Assembly (NCBI GenBank): GCA_905221235.1
Contig: CAJNCJ010000003.1
Location: 62,001-126,000, forward strand
Origin: a bacterium
GTDB lineage: Bacteria > Bacillota > Bacilli > Lactobacillales > Streptococcaceae
Direction of reading: 5' to 3'
DNA: 64,000 nt
This document shows, piece after piece, positions 23,998 through 33,010 of the stretch; positions within the stretch are counted from its first letter, which is position 1; every line of letters starts with the position of its first letter. The notes beneath the pieces are model-generated. The model was not told the DNA's origin. It saw nothing but the letters and a program-made list of their open reading frames with translations, and ran no database searches. The position numbers and the translations under genes are program-made.

Positions 23998-24840
23998 TCA
24001 ATCGTTACCACTTTTCAACCAGGCATCTAACTCCCTATCATAGCCCTCTTTCTGGGCCAATTCTCTCAGAAATTCCTGATTATGAGTATGGTGGATACCA
24101 TTGACCAGACTTTCATAATAAACATCAAAATAAGGGAGTTTCAGGTCTTTAGCCAGTTGCAATTCAGCTGCCACATCGTAGTCCACCCGCCGGAAGTCCA
24201 TATCTACCAAGCCCTTGTCATCAAACTCCACAATCATATACTGGGCCCGCAGGTCCTTCCGCAACTGGGCATCCAAAAAGAAAGGTTGCCCAATTGAACC
24301 CGGATTGACAATCAATTGCCCACCAGTCCCATAACGAAGTAACTGCTGGTGAATATGGCCATAAACGGCTATATCGCAGGACGGATTGGTCACCAAGCGG
24401 TCAAAATCCTCTTGCGCCCCAGTATGAATCAACTCACGCCCCCAATTCTTATCAGGCAGATGATGACTAATTCCCACCGTCAAATCCCCAAACTGACGAT
24501 GGAGCTGGAGAGGTTGATTGTGGAGCAGTTCAATTTCTTCTAGGGAAATTTCCTCTAAAACATACTGACACTGGCGCAAGAGATAACGTTGGCTGGGACG
24601 AGTACTATCCAGTTCCTTGCGGGCACCATGCCACAGACTGTCTTCCCAGTTTCCCAAAACTCTAGCCGTAATCGGTAGTTCAGCCAACAAGTCCAAAATC
24701 CTTCTACGTCCTGTCCCTGGCATAAGAATGTCTCCCAAAAGCCAGTATTCATCCACTCCTAGCTTCCGAGCATCTGCCAAAACAGCCTCCAAGGCAGTGG
24801 TGTTTCCATGAATATCTGAAAGAAGAGCTATTTTTGTCAT
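23998..24840 (-). CDS. Metallophosphoesterase (YfcE/MJ0936-like)
   Basis: A 280-residue calcineurin-like phosphoesterase. The metal ligands are present in order: LLSDIHGN, LLGDILMPG, LGNWEDS, GISHHLP and YGHIHQQ, ending with VNPGSIGQPF. Members hydrolyse phosphodiesters such as cyclic nucleotides, but the substrate cannot be named. It is divergent from psaR. Confidence 0.9.
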   Translation of the reverse strand: MTKIALLSDIHGNTTALEAVLADARKLGVDEYWLLGDILMPGTGRRRILDLLAELPITARVLGNWEDSLWHGARKELDSTRPSQRYLLRQCQYVLEEISLEEIELLHNQPLQLHRQFGDLTVGISHHLPDKNWGRELIHTGAQEDFDRLVTNPSCDIAVYGHIHQQLLRYGTGGQLIVNPGSIGQPFFLDAQLRKDLRAQYMIVEFDDKGLVDMDFRRVDYDVAAELQLAKDLKLPYFDVYYESLVNGIHHTHNQEFLRELAQKEGYDRELDAWLKSGND

Positions 24841-24913
24841 ATCTATCTCCTCGTTTTTTCTCTTGCAATAAGTATAACATAAAAAGTCACAGCTAGAGAA
24901 ATCTAGCTTTTTT

Positions 24914-24922
24914 TGATATACT
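24914..24922 (+). promoter_or_regulatory. psaR promoter (extended -10)
   Basis: TGATATACT, 30 bases before the psaR ATG, with no evident -35. Confidence 0.5.
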
Positions 24923-24951
24923 AGATAAAGATATTAGACAAGAGGAAGCGA

Positions 24952-25602
24952 ATGACCCCGAATAAAGAAGATTATCTAAAATGTATTTATGAAATCGGCA
25001 TAGACCTGCATAAAATCACCAACAAGGAAATTGCGGCTCGCATGCAAGTCTCTCCCCCTGCCGTAACTGAAATGATTAAACGGATGAAAAGTGAAAACCT
25101 CATCCTTAAGGACAAGGAATGTGGCTATCTACTGACAGACCTCGGACTCAAATTGGTCTCTGAGCTCTATCGTAAACACCGCTTGATTGAAGTTTTTCTA
25201 GTTCATCATTTAGACTATACGAGTGACCAGATTCACGAGGAAGCTGAGGTTTTGGAACATACTGTCTCTGACTTATTCGTGGAAAGACTGGATAAACTGC
25301 TCGGATTCCCCAAGACCTGCCCCCACGGAGGAACCATTCCAGCCAAGGGAGAACTTCTGGTTGAAATCAATAACCTACCACTAGCTGATATCAAGGAAGC
25401 TGGATCCTACCGTCTGACTCGGGTACACGATAGTTTTGACATTCTCCATTATCTGGACAAGCACTCACTTCACATCGGAGATCCGCTCCAAGTCAAGCAG
25501 TTTGATGGCTTCAGCAATACCTTCACTATCCTCACTAAAAATGAAGATTTACAAGTGAATATGGACATTGCCAAACAACTCTATGTCGAGAAAATCAACT
25601 AA
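24952..25602 (+). CDS. psaR: Manganese-dependent repressor PsaR (DtxR/MntR family)
   Basis: A 216-residue metalloregulator. The N-terminal winged helix (NKEDYLKCIYEIG, then KEIAARMQVSPPAVTEMIKRM) is followed by the metal-binding dimerisation domain (HRLIEVFLVHHL, HEEAEVLEHTVS, CPHGGTIP) and an SH3-like C-terminal domain. With Mn2+ it should repress the psaBCA operon, whose promoter at 35028 carries a matching palindrome; Zn2+ is known to counteract repression in pneumococcus. Confidence 0.93.
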   Translation: MTPNKEDYLKCIYEIGIDLHKITNKEIAARMQVSPPAVTEMIKRMKSENLILKDKECGYLLTDLGLKLVSELYRKHRLIEVFLVHHLDYTSDQIHEEAEVLEHTVSDLFVERLDKLLGFPKTCPHGGTIPAKGELLVEINNLPLADIKEAGSYRLTRVHDSFDILHYLDKHSLHIGDPLQVKQFDGFSNTFTILTKNEDLQVNMDIAKQLYVEKIN

Positions 25603-25620
25603 TTTCTCAAGTCCCCCACT

Positions 25621-25651
25621 AACCCTGAAAGTTTAATTTTCAGGGTTTTAT
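25621..25651 (+). terminator. Terminator of psaR
   Basis: AACCCTGAAA and TTTCAGGGTT pair around a GTTTAA-type loop and are followed by a T-rich tail. Confidence 0.8.
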
Positions 25652-25721
25652 TTCTATCATTTGATTTTGCTTTCATTTTATTATAAAATCGATGTAAAAA
25701 ACAAGAAAGATACCTTAACCT

Positions 25722-26432
25722 ATGAAAAAATCACTAAAAATTTTTGCGACATCTAAATGGTTTGACCTCTTCGGAGTTGCTTTGGTCGTTGGGATTGCGA
25801 TTGCATCTGGCTACCTCAACTCCCGTCTCGATAAATTCGTAGACTGGGGACCATGGACAGCTCTTGTTCCCTTTGGATTCATTTCCGTAACCAACGTTGG
25901 GATTTCCATGTTGTCCACTCGTTTCACGGGGAAATTAAGCAAATGGGGAAATTACTTTGGTATTATTAATACCATTTTGTCTGGTACCATTGATTATATC
26001 CTTGGAAATAAGGCGGCTATTATCACCTATCCTGTCACCTTCCTCATCTATACCTTTGCTATTAAGAAATGGGAAGCTTCGCAAGAAGGCAGACCCAACC
26101 AAATGAGCCAAAAACAGCTAAAATTGGCGGCCATTATCATTTCCATCATCGCCTTCCTCTTTGCCTTTGCGACCAACTATATCGGCTATGGAGGAAAGAT
26201 GAATCTCCTTGCCTACGTAACAACTATTGCCTTCGCACTGTCTCTCATTGCCAATGCTTTGAATGCATTGAAACTAACAACTCAGTGGGGATTTTGGTTG
26301 ATTTACAATTTCGTTCAGCTGACAAAGGCTGGAATTCAAGGAAACTTTGCCAATATCGGTAAATACATCTTTTATATCCTCAATGCAATTGGAGCTTTAT
26401 TTGTCTGGAATGATGAAGAAGTGGAACAATAA
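25722..26432 (+). CDS. PnuC-like nicotinamide-type vitamin transporter
   Basis: A 236-residue membrane protein with about seven hydrophobic segments. The order of segments and the aromatic residues around QWGFWLIYNFVQL near the C-terminus agree with the PnuC family, which imports nicotinamide riboside or related vitamins by facilitated diffusion. Substrate is not provable from sequence. It is monocistronic and has only a moderate ribosome site. Confidence 0.72.
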   Translation: MKKSLKIFATSKWFDLFGVALVVGIAIASGYLNSRLDKFVDWGPWTALVPFGFISVTNVGISMLSTRFTGKLSKWGNYFGIINTILSGTIDYILGNKAAIITYPVTFLIYTFAIKKWEASQEGRPNQMSQKQLKLAAIIISIIAFLFAFATNYIGYGGKMNLLAYVTTIAFALSLIANALNALKLTTQWGFWLIYNFVQLTKAGIQGNFANIGKYIFYILNAIGALFVWNDEEVEQ

Positions 26433-26501
26433 TAGGGAAATCAAATAAAAAAGCAAGTCGACTTAATAGAATCTACTTACTAAAATTTTTTATCATTTTA
26501 C

Positions 26502-26530
26502 TTGTAACTTCCATTCTTTTGGAGTAGAAT
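26502..26530 (+). promoter_or_regulatory. Promoter of the twin membrane-protein genes
   Basis: The -35 TTGTAA and -10 TAGAAT are 17 bases apart, about 30 bases before the first ATG. Confidence 0.7.
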
Positions 26531-26559
26531 GAAGCTAGATAAAAGAGGGAGGTCATCTT

Positions 26560-26973
26560 ATGAAAAATCTCTGTAGAATCCATTTTACAGCAATTGCAGT
26601 TATCGATTTGCTACTATTTGCATTCTTCAGCACTAGACCCGAGACAGCTTTTGGCTGGCTCTTGCTCACTGGTTTTATTTTCATCCTTGCTCAAGGACTA
26701 CTGCTATTTCGCTTGGTCAATCGACTCAAAAAACATTCATCTGAGATTGATCCTCAGATCAGTAAAAAGATTCGCTTCTACTATTTAGGAGTTCTCTCCA
26801 TTCATTTTCTATTTTTTGTCCTTTTATCCTTCGTTAGTTCTCAGCGATTTTCCACTCTTATACCAATCGTCACTGCTTGCCATTCTACTTTATATTATCG
26901 GACAACTGACTACCTAAGAGAAAACTATCTAGACTTTTATGACAAACACACCTCTTTGTGGGAGTGTCTCTAA
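26560..26973 (+). CDS. Small four-helix membrane protein, paralogue A
   Basis: A 137-residue protein with about four transmembrane segments and a C-terminal hydrophilic tail ending SLWECL. I do not recognise the family. The following gene has exactly the same length and the same segment order, with shared features (AVIDLLLF/LVIDGIML near residue 15, FWSIL versus LWECL at the end), so the two look like an old tandem duplication. A GGGAGG site precedes the ATG. Confidence 0.75.
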   Translation: MKNLCRIHFTAIAVIDLLLFAFFSTRPETAFGWLLLTGFIFILAQGLLLFRLVNRLKKHSSEIDPQISKKIRFYYLGVLSIHFLFFVLLSFVSSQRFSTLIPIVTACHSTLYYRTTDYLRENYLDFYDKHTSLWECL

Positions 26974-26991
26974 GGAAAAGAAGGTTTTATC

Positions 26992-27405
26992 ATGAAAAAA
27001 ATCATCTTCATCAAAACCACTCAACTCCTTGTCATTGATGGAATCATGCTGGCATTTTTAACATTTAAAGAGGGGCTCACTTGGGATTGGATTTTGATTT
27101 ATAGCGGTTGGCTCATCTTCTTTCATCCTGTACTATTGACCTATCTTTCCAATCAACTTTGTGACCACTTCAGTCAACTCTATTCCCAGATTAGACCAAG
27201 ATTCTGGCCTTTTACCTTACAAATCCTCCTCTGGGATAGCCTGATAATTCTCTCTTTAATATTTTTAAGCTGTATTCCACTTTTCCTTCAGGGAAGTCTC
27301 CTCATCCTAGGCCATCTCATCCCTTCCTATCGCACTTGTCAAAGCCTGAAAAGAGACTTCCCCAAAGGCTATCAGGAACAGATTTCATTTTGGAGTATTT
27401 TATGA
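26992..27405 (+). CDS. Small four-helix membrane protein, paralogue B
   Basis: A 137-residue protein with about four transmembrane segments, starting 18 bases after paralogue A and probably co-transcribed with it. It is much diverged from A but equal in length and topology, ending YQEQISFWSIL. Function unknown; such twins could form a heterodimer. It ends convergently with dtd at a shared terminator. Confidence 0.75.
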   Translation: MKKIIFIKTTQLLVIDGIMLAFLTFKEGLTWDWILIYSGWLIFFHPVLLTYLSNQLCDHFSQLYSQIRPRFWPFTLQILLWDSLIILSLIFLSCIPLFLQGSLLILGHLIPSYRTCQSLKRDFPKGYQEQISFWSIL

Positions 27406-27411
27406 TAGATG

Positions 27412-27444
27412 AGAAAGACCAAGCCGGCTGGGCTTGGTCTTTCT
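27412..27444. terminator. Bidirectional terminator between paralogue B and dtd
   Basis: A long near-perfect stem, GAAAGACCAAGCC and GGGCTTGGTCTTTC, touches the dtd stop codon on one side. Confidence 0.85.
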
Positions 27445-27887
27445 TATCTATTTTTAGTATCAAGGATGATGGTGACTGGTCCGTCATTGACCAACTCAAC
27501 CTGCATATCCGCTCCAAAGATGCCTGTCTGAACAGGCACTTCTTGCGCTAATTTTTGGTTGAAAGCGTCATAGAAGTCTGATGCCATATCTGGTTTGGCT
27601 GCACCTGTGAAGGCTGGACGATTGCCTTTCTTAGTATCTGCAAAGAGGGTAAACTGAGAAACAGAGAGGATTTCTCCCTCAATATCTTTGACAGACAGGT
27701 TCATCTTGCCTTCTGCGTCTGAAAAAATCCGCATGTTGACAAGTTTTCTCACGGCATAGTCCAAATCTTCCTCTTGGTCCTCTGCTCCAACACCAACCAG
27801 CAATAGGATCCCCTGATTGATTTTTCCCTGAACCTGACCTTCGATACTGACTTGGGCTTTTTTAACCCGTTGGATAATGATTTTCAT
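27444..27887 (-). CDS. dtd: D-aminoacyl-tRNA deacylase
   Basis: A 147-residue Dtd protein, which releases D-amino acids and glycine from mischarged tRNAs. The active-site signatures [17 protein letters not shown] (SQFT) and the C-terminal cross-subunit NDGPVTI are present. It follows rel by 29 bases on the same strand, a pairing conserved in many Firmicutes, and is probably co-transcribed with it. Confidence 0.95.
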   Translation of the reverse strand: MKIIIQRVKKAQVSIEGQVQGKINQGILLLVGVGAEDQEEDLDYAVRKLVNMRIFSDAEGKMNLSVKDIEGEILSVSQFTLFADTKKGNRPAFTGAAKPDMASDFYDAFNQKLAQEVPVQTGIFGADMQVELVNDGPVTIILDTKNR

Positions 27888-27916
27888 AATAGCCTTTCTA
27901 GTAAGAACTCAGACAA

Positions 27917-30139
27917 TTAGCCGTTGGTCCGTTTGACAGAATAAACTTCTGGAACACTCTTAATCTTGTCCACAACCGTAGTCAATGTAGAGAGGTTGGC
28001 AATGCCGAAGGACACATGGATATTGGCAAATTTCATATCCTTGGTTGGTTGGGCGTTGACTGTCGAGATATTCTTGGTTGTGTTTGAGAGAACTTGCAGT
28101 ACATCGTTCAACAGTCCTGTACGGTTGAGGCCATAGATATCGATATGAGCCATATACTCCTTATTTGAGCTAGAGTATTGGTCTTCCCACTCCACATCAA
28201 GGAGACGTTGCTCATAGTTTTCTTGAGCGCGCAGGTTCATACAGTCTACACGATGAATAGCTACACCACGACCCTTGGTAATATAACCAACGATATCATC
28301 ACCTGGAACAGGATTACAGCACTTGGCAATCCGCACGAGGAGACCAGACGCACCTTCAATGACCACACCACCCTCATGCTTGACCTTGAGGGTTTCTTTA
28401 TTTTCAACTTTGACTTCGCCACCTTTGACAAGCTCTTCTGCTTCCGCCTTGGCCTTGGCACGTTCTTCCTCACGGCGTTCCTTTTCAGTCAGACGATTAA
28501 AGACGGTAATCGCACCGATTTCTCCAAAACCAATAGCCGCAAAGAGGGATTCTTCTGTCTTGTAGCTTGTCTTTTGCAGAACTTGGTCCATATGACGCTT
28601 GTCCATGAATTTGTTGGCCACATAACCATTTTCTTGGAACTGGGCCATCAGCATCTCACGGCCCTTGTTGACAGACAATTCCTTATCTTGATTTTTAAAG
28701 AACTGACGAATCTTGTTACGGGCCTTGCTGGTCTTGACCATATTGAGCCAGTCACGGCTCGGTCCAAAGGAGTTCGGGTTGGTGACAATTTCAACCTGAT
28801 CCCCTGTCTTGAGCTTGGTTGTCAGTGGAACCATACGGCCATTGACCTTGGCACCAGTCGCTTTTTCACCAACTTTGGTATGAATTTCGTAGGCAAAATC
28901 AATCGGTCCTGAATCTTTTGGAAGAGAACGGACAGCACCATCTGGAGTAAAGACGTAAATCTCCTCAGCCAGATAGTTTTCCTTGACTGAATCCACAAAT
29001 TCCTTGGCATCATCAGCCTGGTCTTGGAGCTCCATCATCTCCTTGATCCAGTTCATCCCAATAGCTGATTCCTTGCTGTTGACCTGCCCTTTAATGCCTT
29101 TCTTATAAGCCCAGTGAGCTGCAACCCCGTACTCAGCCACCTCGTGCATTTCCTTGGTCCGAATTTGGAATTCGATCGGCCCTTTTGGCCCATAAACAGT
29201 CGTATGGATAGACTGGTAACCATTGGCCTTGCGGTTAGCAATATAGTCTTTGAAACGACCAGGCATGGGTTTCCAAAGCTCATGCACATAACCAAGCATG
29301 GCATAAACATCACTTTGGGTATCTAAAATACAGCGAATGGCAATCAGGTCATAGATTTCCTCAAAACGTTTTCTCTTATCCTGCATTTTGCGGAAAATAG
29401 AGTAAATATGCTTGGGACGACCGTAAATCTTCCCTTTCAAGTGACGATCCGTCGTATATTCCTCTAATTTTGTGACCACCTCATCCACCAAGGCTTCACG
29501 CTCTCTGCGTTTTTCCTTCATCATATGGGTAATCTTGTAAAACTCCGTTGGGTTGAGATAACGGAAAGATAGGTCTTCCAATTCCCATTTAACGCTAGAA
29601 ATCCCCAAACGGTGGGCAAGTGGAGCATAGATTTCCATGGTTTCTTTGGAAATACGCTCCTGCTTGTCTTTTCGAAGATGTTTCAGGGTTCGCATATTGT
29701 GCAAGCGGTCAGACAGTTTGACCAAGATAACACGGATGTCCTCAGACATGGCCATGAGCATCTTGCGGTGGTTTTCAGCCAACTGCTCCTCGTGAGACTT
29801 GTACTTGACCTTACCAAGCTTGGTAACTCCATCGACAATCACGCGCACATCTGGACCAAACTCTCTTTCCAAATCGTCCAAGGTCGCATCTGTATCCTCC
29901 ACCACATCATGCAAGAAACCACAAGCTACCGTTACGGCATCCAGCTTGAGCTTGGCTAAAATACCTGCTACTTGGATAGGGTGAATGATATAAGGCTCGC
30001 CTGATTTGCGGTATTGACCACTATGGCAATCCACCGCATAGACCAAGGCCTTATGGACAAAATGGACATCCTCTTCCGTTAAATATTCTTTGGTTAAAGC
30101 GACAACTTCTTCGCCTGTTAAATTCACTTCTTTTGGCAT
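27917..30139 (-). CDS. relA: Bifunctional (p)ppGpp synthetase/hydrolase Rel
   Basis: A 740-residue long RelA/SpoT homologue. It has an HD hydrolase domain (HSGQYRKSGEPYIIHP, then FLHDVVEDT) in the first 200 residues, a synthetase domain (YGRPKHIYSIFRKM, DYIANRKANGYQSIHT) at about 220-370, a TGS domain near 390-450, a helical/zinc-finger region with RIAKCCNPVPGDDI and a C-terminal ACT domain. Both catalytic halves look intact, so it should make and degrade the stringent alarmone. Standard length for the family. Confidence 0.96.
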   Translation of the reverse strand: MPKEVNLTGEEVVALTKEYLTEEDVHFVHKALVYAVDCHSGQYRKSGEPYIIHPIQVAGILAKLKLDAVTVACGFLHDVVEDTDATLDDLEREFGPDVRVIVDGVTKLGKVKYKSHEEQLAENHRKMLMAMSEDIRVILVKLSDRLHNMRTLKHLRKDKQERISKETMEIYAPLAHRLGISSVKWELEDLSFRYLNPTEFYKITHMMKEKRREREALVDEVVTKLEEYTTDRHLKGKIYGRPKHIYSIFRKMQDKRKRFEEIYDLIAIRCILDTQSDVYAMLGYVHELWKPMPGRFKDYIANRKANGYQSIHTTVYGPKGPIEFQIRTKEMHEVAEYGVAAHWAYKKGIKGQVNSKESAIGMNWIKEMMELQDQADDAKEFVDSVKENYLAEEIYVFTPDGAVRSLPKDSGPIDFAYEIHTKVGEKATGAKVNGRMVPLTTKLKTGDQVEIVTNPNSFGPSRDWLNMVKTSKARNKIRQFFKNQDKELSVNKGREMLMAQFQENGYVANKFMDKRHMDQVLQKTSYKTEESLFAAIGFGEIGAITVFNRLTEKERREEERAKAKAEAEELVKGGEVKVENKETLKVKHEGGVVIEGASGLLVRIAKCCNPVPGDDIVGYITKGRGVAIHRVDCMNLRAQENYEQRLLDVEWEDQYSSSNKEYMAHIDIYGLNRTGLLNDVLQVLSNTTKNISTVNAQPTKDMKFANIHVSFGIANLSTLTTVVDKIKSVPEVYSVKRTNG

Positions 30140-30456
30140 CTATACTCTCCAATTCTTCCTACCATTTTATCACTTTTTTAAGAATATGAAAACTAGAAAA
30201 GGAGGATTCTAAAGCTTATTCAGTTTGTTTGGACGGAGAATAAAATAATATTCACACTAAACATCTGATTTTCATCTAACTTTGTTTTGTTATTGACTAC
30301 GTTAAAAGTTAGTGAAATGAAATTATATTCTTCTTTTTCAATAAGAAAAGATTTGATATTTTGGTAATTTTCTAACTTTTTTAGTGTATAATGGTAATAT
30401 GAACAGTTTTTTTACGATAATTACTGAATTTTCATCTTTCTAGAAAGGCAAATCAC
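30140..30456 (+). promoter_or_regulatory. Upstream region of the choline-binding amidase gene
   Basis: The -10 TATAAT at 30387-30392 lies 65 bases before the ATG; the -35 is weak (TTGGTA with a long spacer). The octamer CTAACTTT occurs three times: forward at 30276, inverted at 30305-30312 and forward at 30372, the last overlapping the -35 area. This could be a regulator site. No gene is seen in the stretch. Confidence 0.5.
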
Positions 30457-31890
30457 ATGAAAGCACACAAAAGACTGACATTTTTAGCTTTGGCTGTTCT
30501 TGGATTATCTAGCCAAGTCGTTTTGGCTGATGATACGAGTCATTCTACTACTAATCCTATCACTAGTTCGACCAGCAGCTCAACAAATATTTCCACTAGT
30601 AATCCTATTAGCAGTTCTACGACTCCTTCTGCTAGCAATTCTCAAGCTAGTACAGAAACTTCGACAAGTACAGCTGGTTCGAGTGAGCAAGAAAGCAAAC
30701 CCAATCAACCTATACAGACTGGCTGGGTAAAAGAAGGGAACAAATGGACTTTTTATAGTCAAACTGGGGTCAAATTTACAGACACCCTCTATGAAGGTTA
30801 TCTCTTTGATAGTAATGGCTATTTGCTTGAAAACAGCTGGTATCAGATGGGAAATAATTGGTACTATATCAATGGTTCAGGGAAATATTTATCCAACCAA
30901 TGGAGCCAAATCAATGGCAAGTGGTATGCTTTTGATGACTACGGTAGAATGCTGGCCAATGTCTGAAAGGGCGATTACTACCTCAAATCCAGTGGTGCCA
31001 TGGCAGATAGGGAATGGGTCTACGACCAAAATTACTCTAGTTGGTTTTACCTCAAATCTGGCGGACGCTACGCCCAAAAACAATGGATTGGTTCCTACTA
31101 TCTTAAATCTGGTGGCTACATGGCCCATAAGGAATGGATTTATGACCCAGACTATCAAGCTTGGTACTATCTTAAGGACGATGGTGTATATGTCACAGGA
31201 ACCTATGCAGTGGATGGTAAAAACCAGCTCTTCCAAGGAAATGGGAAATGGGTTCGTGAATTAGCACAAGGTTTCCAAAAAGGACACTATTCTAAAACTA
31301 TTTTTCTAGATCCAGGACACGGTGGTAAGGATCGCGGTGCTTATTATTATGGCATAGCTGAAAAAGATTTAAACCTACAAGTTTATCGTAAGCTACGTAA
31401 ACGACTAGAAGGACTCGGCTATACTGTTCTAACTTCTCGAGATAGCGATATAGACGTTGATTTTATTACCGAACGTTCTCGCATGGTTAATAAGACCAAT
31501 GCAGACTTTTTCATCAGTCTTCATTTCAACGCAAAAGGAAATGATACAACTGTTAATCTAGGTATCCAGACCTATTCTTACAAAGATGAACCTGGTTTCC
31601 CTAGCAAGATTAACAAAGATTGGCATAATAATCCTGAACGGATGAGTGAAAGTAACCGTCTTGCTGCCGATATCCATTCTTCACTATTAGCTGAAACTGG
31701 AGCCAGAGATGCCGGACTCTTGCAAGCTACCTTTGCTGTTCTACGTGAAACAGCTAAACCAGCTGTTTTGCTAGAGATGGGATATATGGATAATCCAGAA
31801 GAAAACAAAAAAATCCGTAGTAGTGAATACCAAGATAAACTGGTTGAAGGGATTGTCAAGGGAATCCAGAAATATTACGCTGGGAATTAA
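30457..31890 (+). pseudogene. Choline-binding N-acetylmuramoyl-L-alanine amidase, interrupted by in-frame TGA
   Basis: One frame of 477 codons is broken only by TGA at codon 170 (30964-30966). The parts, in order: signal peptide cleaved after Ala24 (VVLA), a Ser/Thr-rich linker (25-85), choline-binding repeats on both sides of the stop (about 88-265; motifs such as WYYINGSGKYLSNQW and WYYLKDDGVYVTG), and an Amidase_3 domain (279-477) with zinc and catalytic residues His288 in DPGHGG, Glu302, His356 in SLHFN and Glu440 in LLEMGY. The stop replaces the Trp expected in the repeat (NV-W-KGDYYLKSSG), so TGG to TGA is the simplest origin. A truncated secreted protein with a few repeats would be made; the amidase would not, unless read through. 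The order, binding module before enzyme, is like LytB and unlike LytA. Confidence 0.85.
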
Positions 31891-32004
31891 TACTCAATAA
31901 AAATCAAAGAGAAAACTAGAAAGCTAGGCGCAGGTTGCTCAAAGCACCGCTTTGAGGTTGCAGATAAAGCTGACGTGGTTTGAAGAGATTTTTGAAGAGT
32001 ATAA
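31891..32004 (-). repeat. BOX element 2
   Basis: Begins TACTCAATAAAAATCAAAG directly at the amidase stop codon and ends GAAGAGTATAA. The interior is the TTGCTCAAAGCACCGC type with a self-complementary centre. Confidence 0.9.
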
Positions 32005-32147
32005 AGCAGTTTAAGCCTCGAACTCATTCGGGGCTTATTTTTCTTATCCAAATTCTGTTCTTCTTTCTAGATCTATTTCCTTTTTCAGCTTATTCTCCCC
32101 AACTGTGCTATACTTATCTTAGTACATTCTTTGAGATTGGAGTCAAT

Positions 32148-32777
32148 ATGAAAATCCATAAAACCGTAAATCCTGTTGCCTATGAAAATACCTATTATCT
32201 AGAGGGCGAAAAGCACCTCATCGTTGTCGATCCTGGTAGCCATTGGGAAGCCATTCGTCAAACCATCGAGAACATCAACAAACCGATTTGTGCCATTCTA
32301 TTGACCCACGCCCATTATGACCATATCATGAGTCTGGACTTGGTTCGTGAGACTTTTTGCAATCCTCCTGTCTATATCGCAGAGAGTGAAGCCAGCTGGC
32401 TCTATACTCCTGTCGATAATCTCTCTGGCCTCCCTCGTCATGATGATATGGCAGATGTGGTCGCAAAACCGGCTGAGCACACTTTTGTCTTTCATGAAGA
32501 ATATCAATTAGAGGAATTTCGTTTTACAGTCCTACCAACTCCTGGTCACTCTATCGGTGGTGTTTCCCTAGTATTCTCTGATGCTCACCTAGTCTTGACA
32601 GGTGATGCTCTGTTCCGTGAAACAATCGGACGGACCGACCTTCCAACTGGTAGTATGGAACAACTCCTTCATAGTATCCAGACCCAACTTTTCACCCTGC
32701 CAAACTACGATGTCTATCCAGGGCATGGTCCAGCTACTACTATTGCTCACGAAAAAACTTTCAATCCTTTTTTCTAG
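32148..32777 (+). CDS. MBL-fold metallohydrolase (glyoxalase II-like)
   Basis: A 209-residue metallo-beta-lactamase-fold enzyme. The metal ligands THAHYDH, PTPGHSIGG, LTGDALF and PGHGPATT are all present. Small hydrolases of this build often act on thioesters such as S-lactoylglutathione, but the substrate is not provable. I start it at ATG 32148, with GGAG eight bases before it; the frame is open further upstream, but that part overlaps a BOX repeat and has no ribosome site. Confidence 0.9.
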   Translation: MKIHKTVNPVAYENTYYLEGEKHLIVVDPGSHWEAIRQTIENINKPICAILLTHAHYDHIMSLDLVRETFCNPPVYIAESEASWLYTPVDNLSGLPRHDDMADVVAKPAEHTFVFHEEYQLEEFRFTVLPTPGHSIGGVSLVFSDAHLVLTGDALFRETIGRTDLPTGSMEQLLHSIQTQLFTLPNYDVYPGHGPATTIAHEKTFNPFF

Positions 32778-32808
32778 CAAGATGATGACAATGACTAACA
32801 CAATTTAA

Positions 32809-32914
32809 TACTCAATGAAAATCAAAGAGCAAACTAGGAAACTAGCCGCAGGCTGTACTTGAGTACGGCAAGGCGACGTTGACGTGGTTTGAATTTGATT
32901 TTCGAAGAGTATAA
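32809..32914 (-). repeat. BOX element 3
   Basis: TACTCAATGAAAATCAAAG to TTCGAAGAGTATAA, with the GTACTTGAGTACGGCAAGG interior, very similar to BOX element 1 in both length and sequence. Confidence 0.9.
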
Positions 32915-32943
32915 GTAAACTATCCAGCAAGTCTTTCCACTAC

Positions 32944-32989
32944 AAAAGGCATCCTATCAAGGTTTTCACACCTGATTGGATGCCTTTTT
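32944..32989. terminator. Bidirectional terminator before pepO end
   Basis: AAAAGGCATCC and GGATGCCTTTTT form a stem with a long loop, between the MBL-fold gene and pepO. Confidence 0.75.
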
Positions 32990-33010
32990 CTGATGACTAG
33001 ATTTTTTGCA

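Noticed and set aside
28178-28912. Long open frame on the plus strand inside rel
   Set aside because: It is antisense to an intact, well-conserved gene, has no ribosome site and encodes no recognisable domain.
30457-31890. Two separate genes rather than one broken gene
   Set aside because: Both halves are in the same frame with continuous choline-binding repeats across the TGA, and the second half has no signal peptide or ribosome site before its first ATG at 31000.
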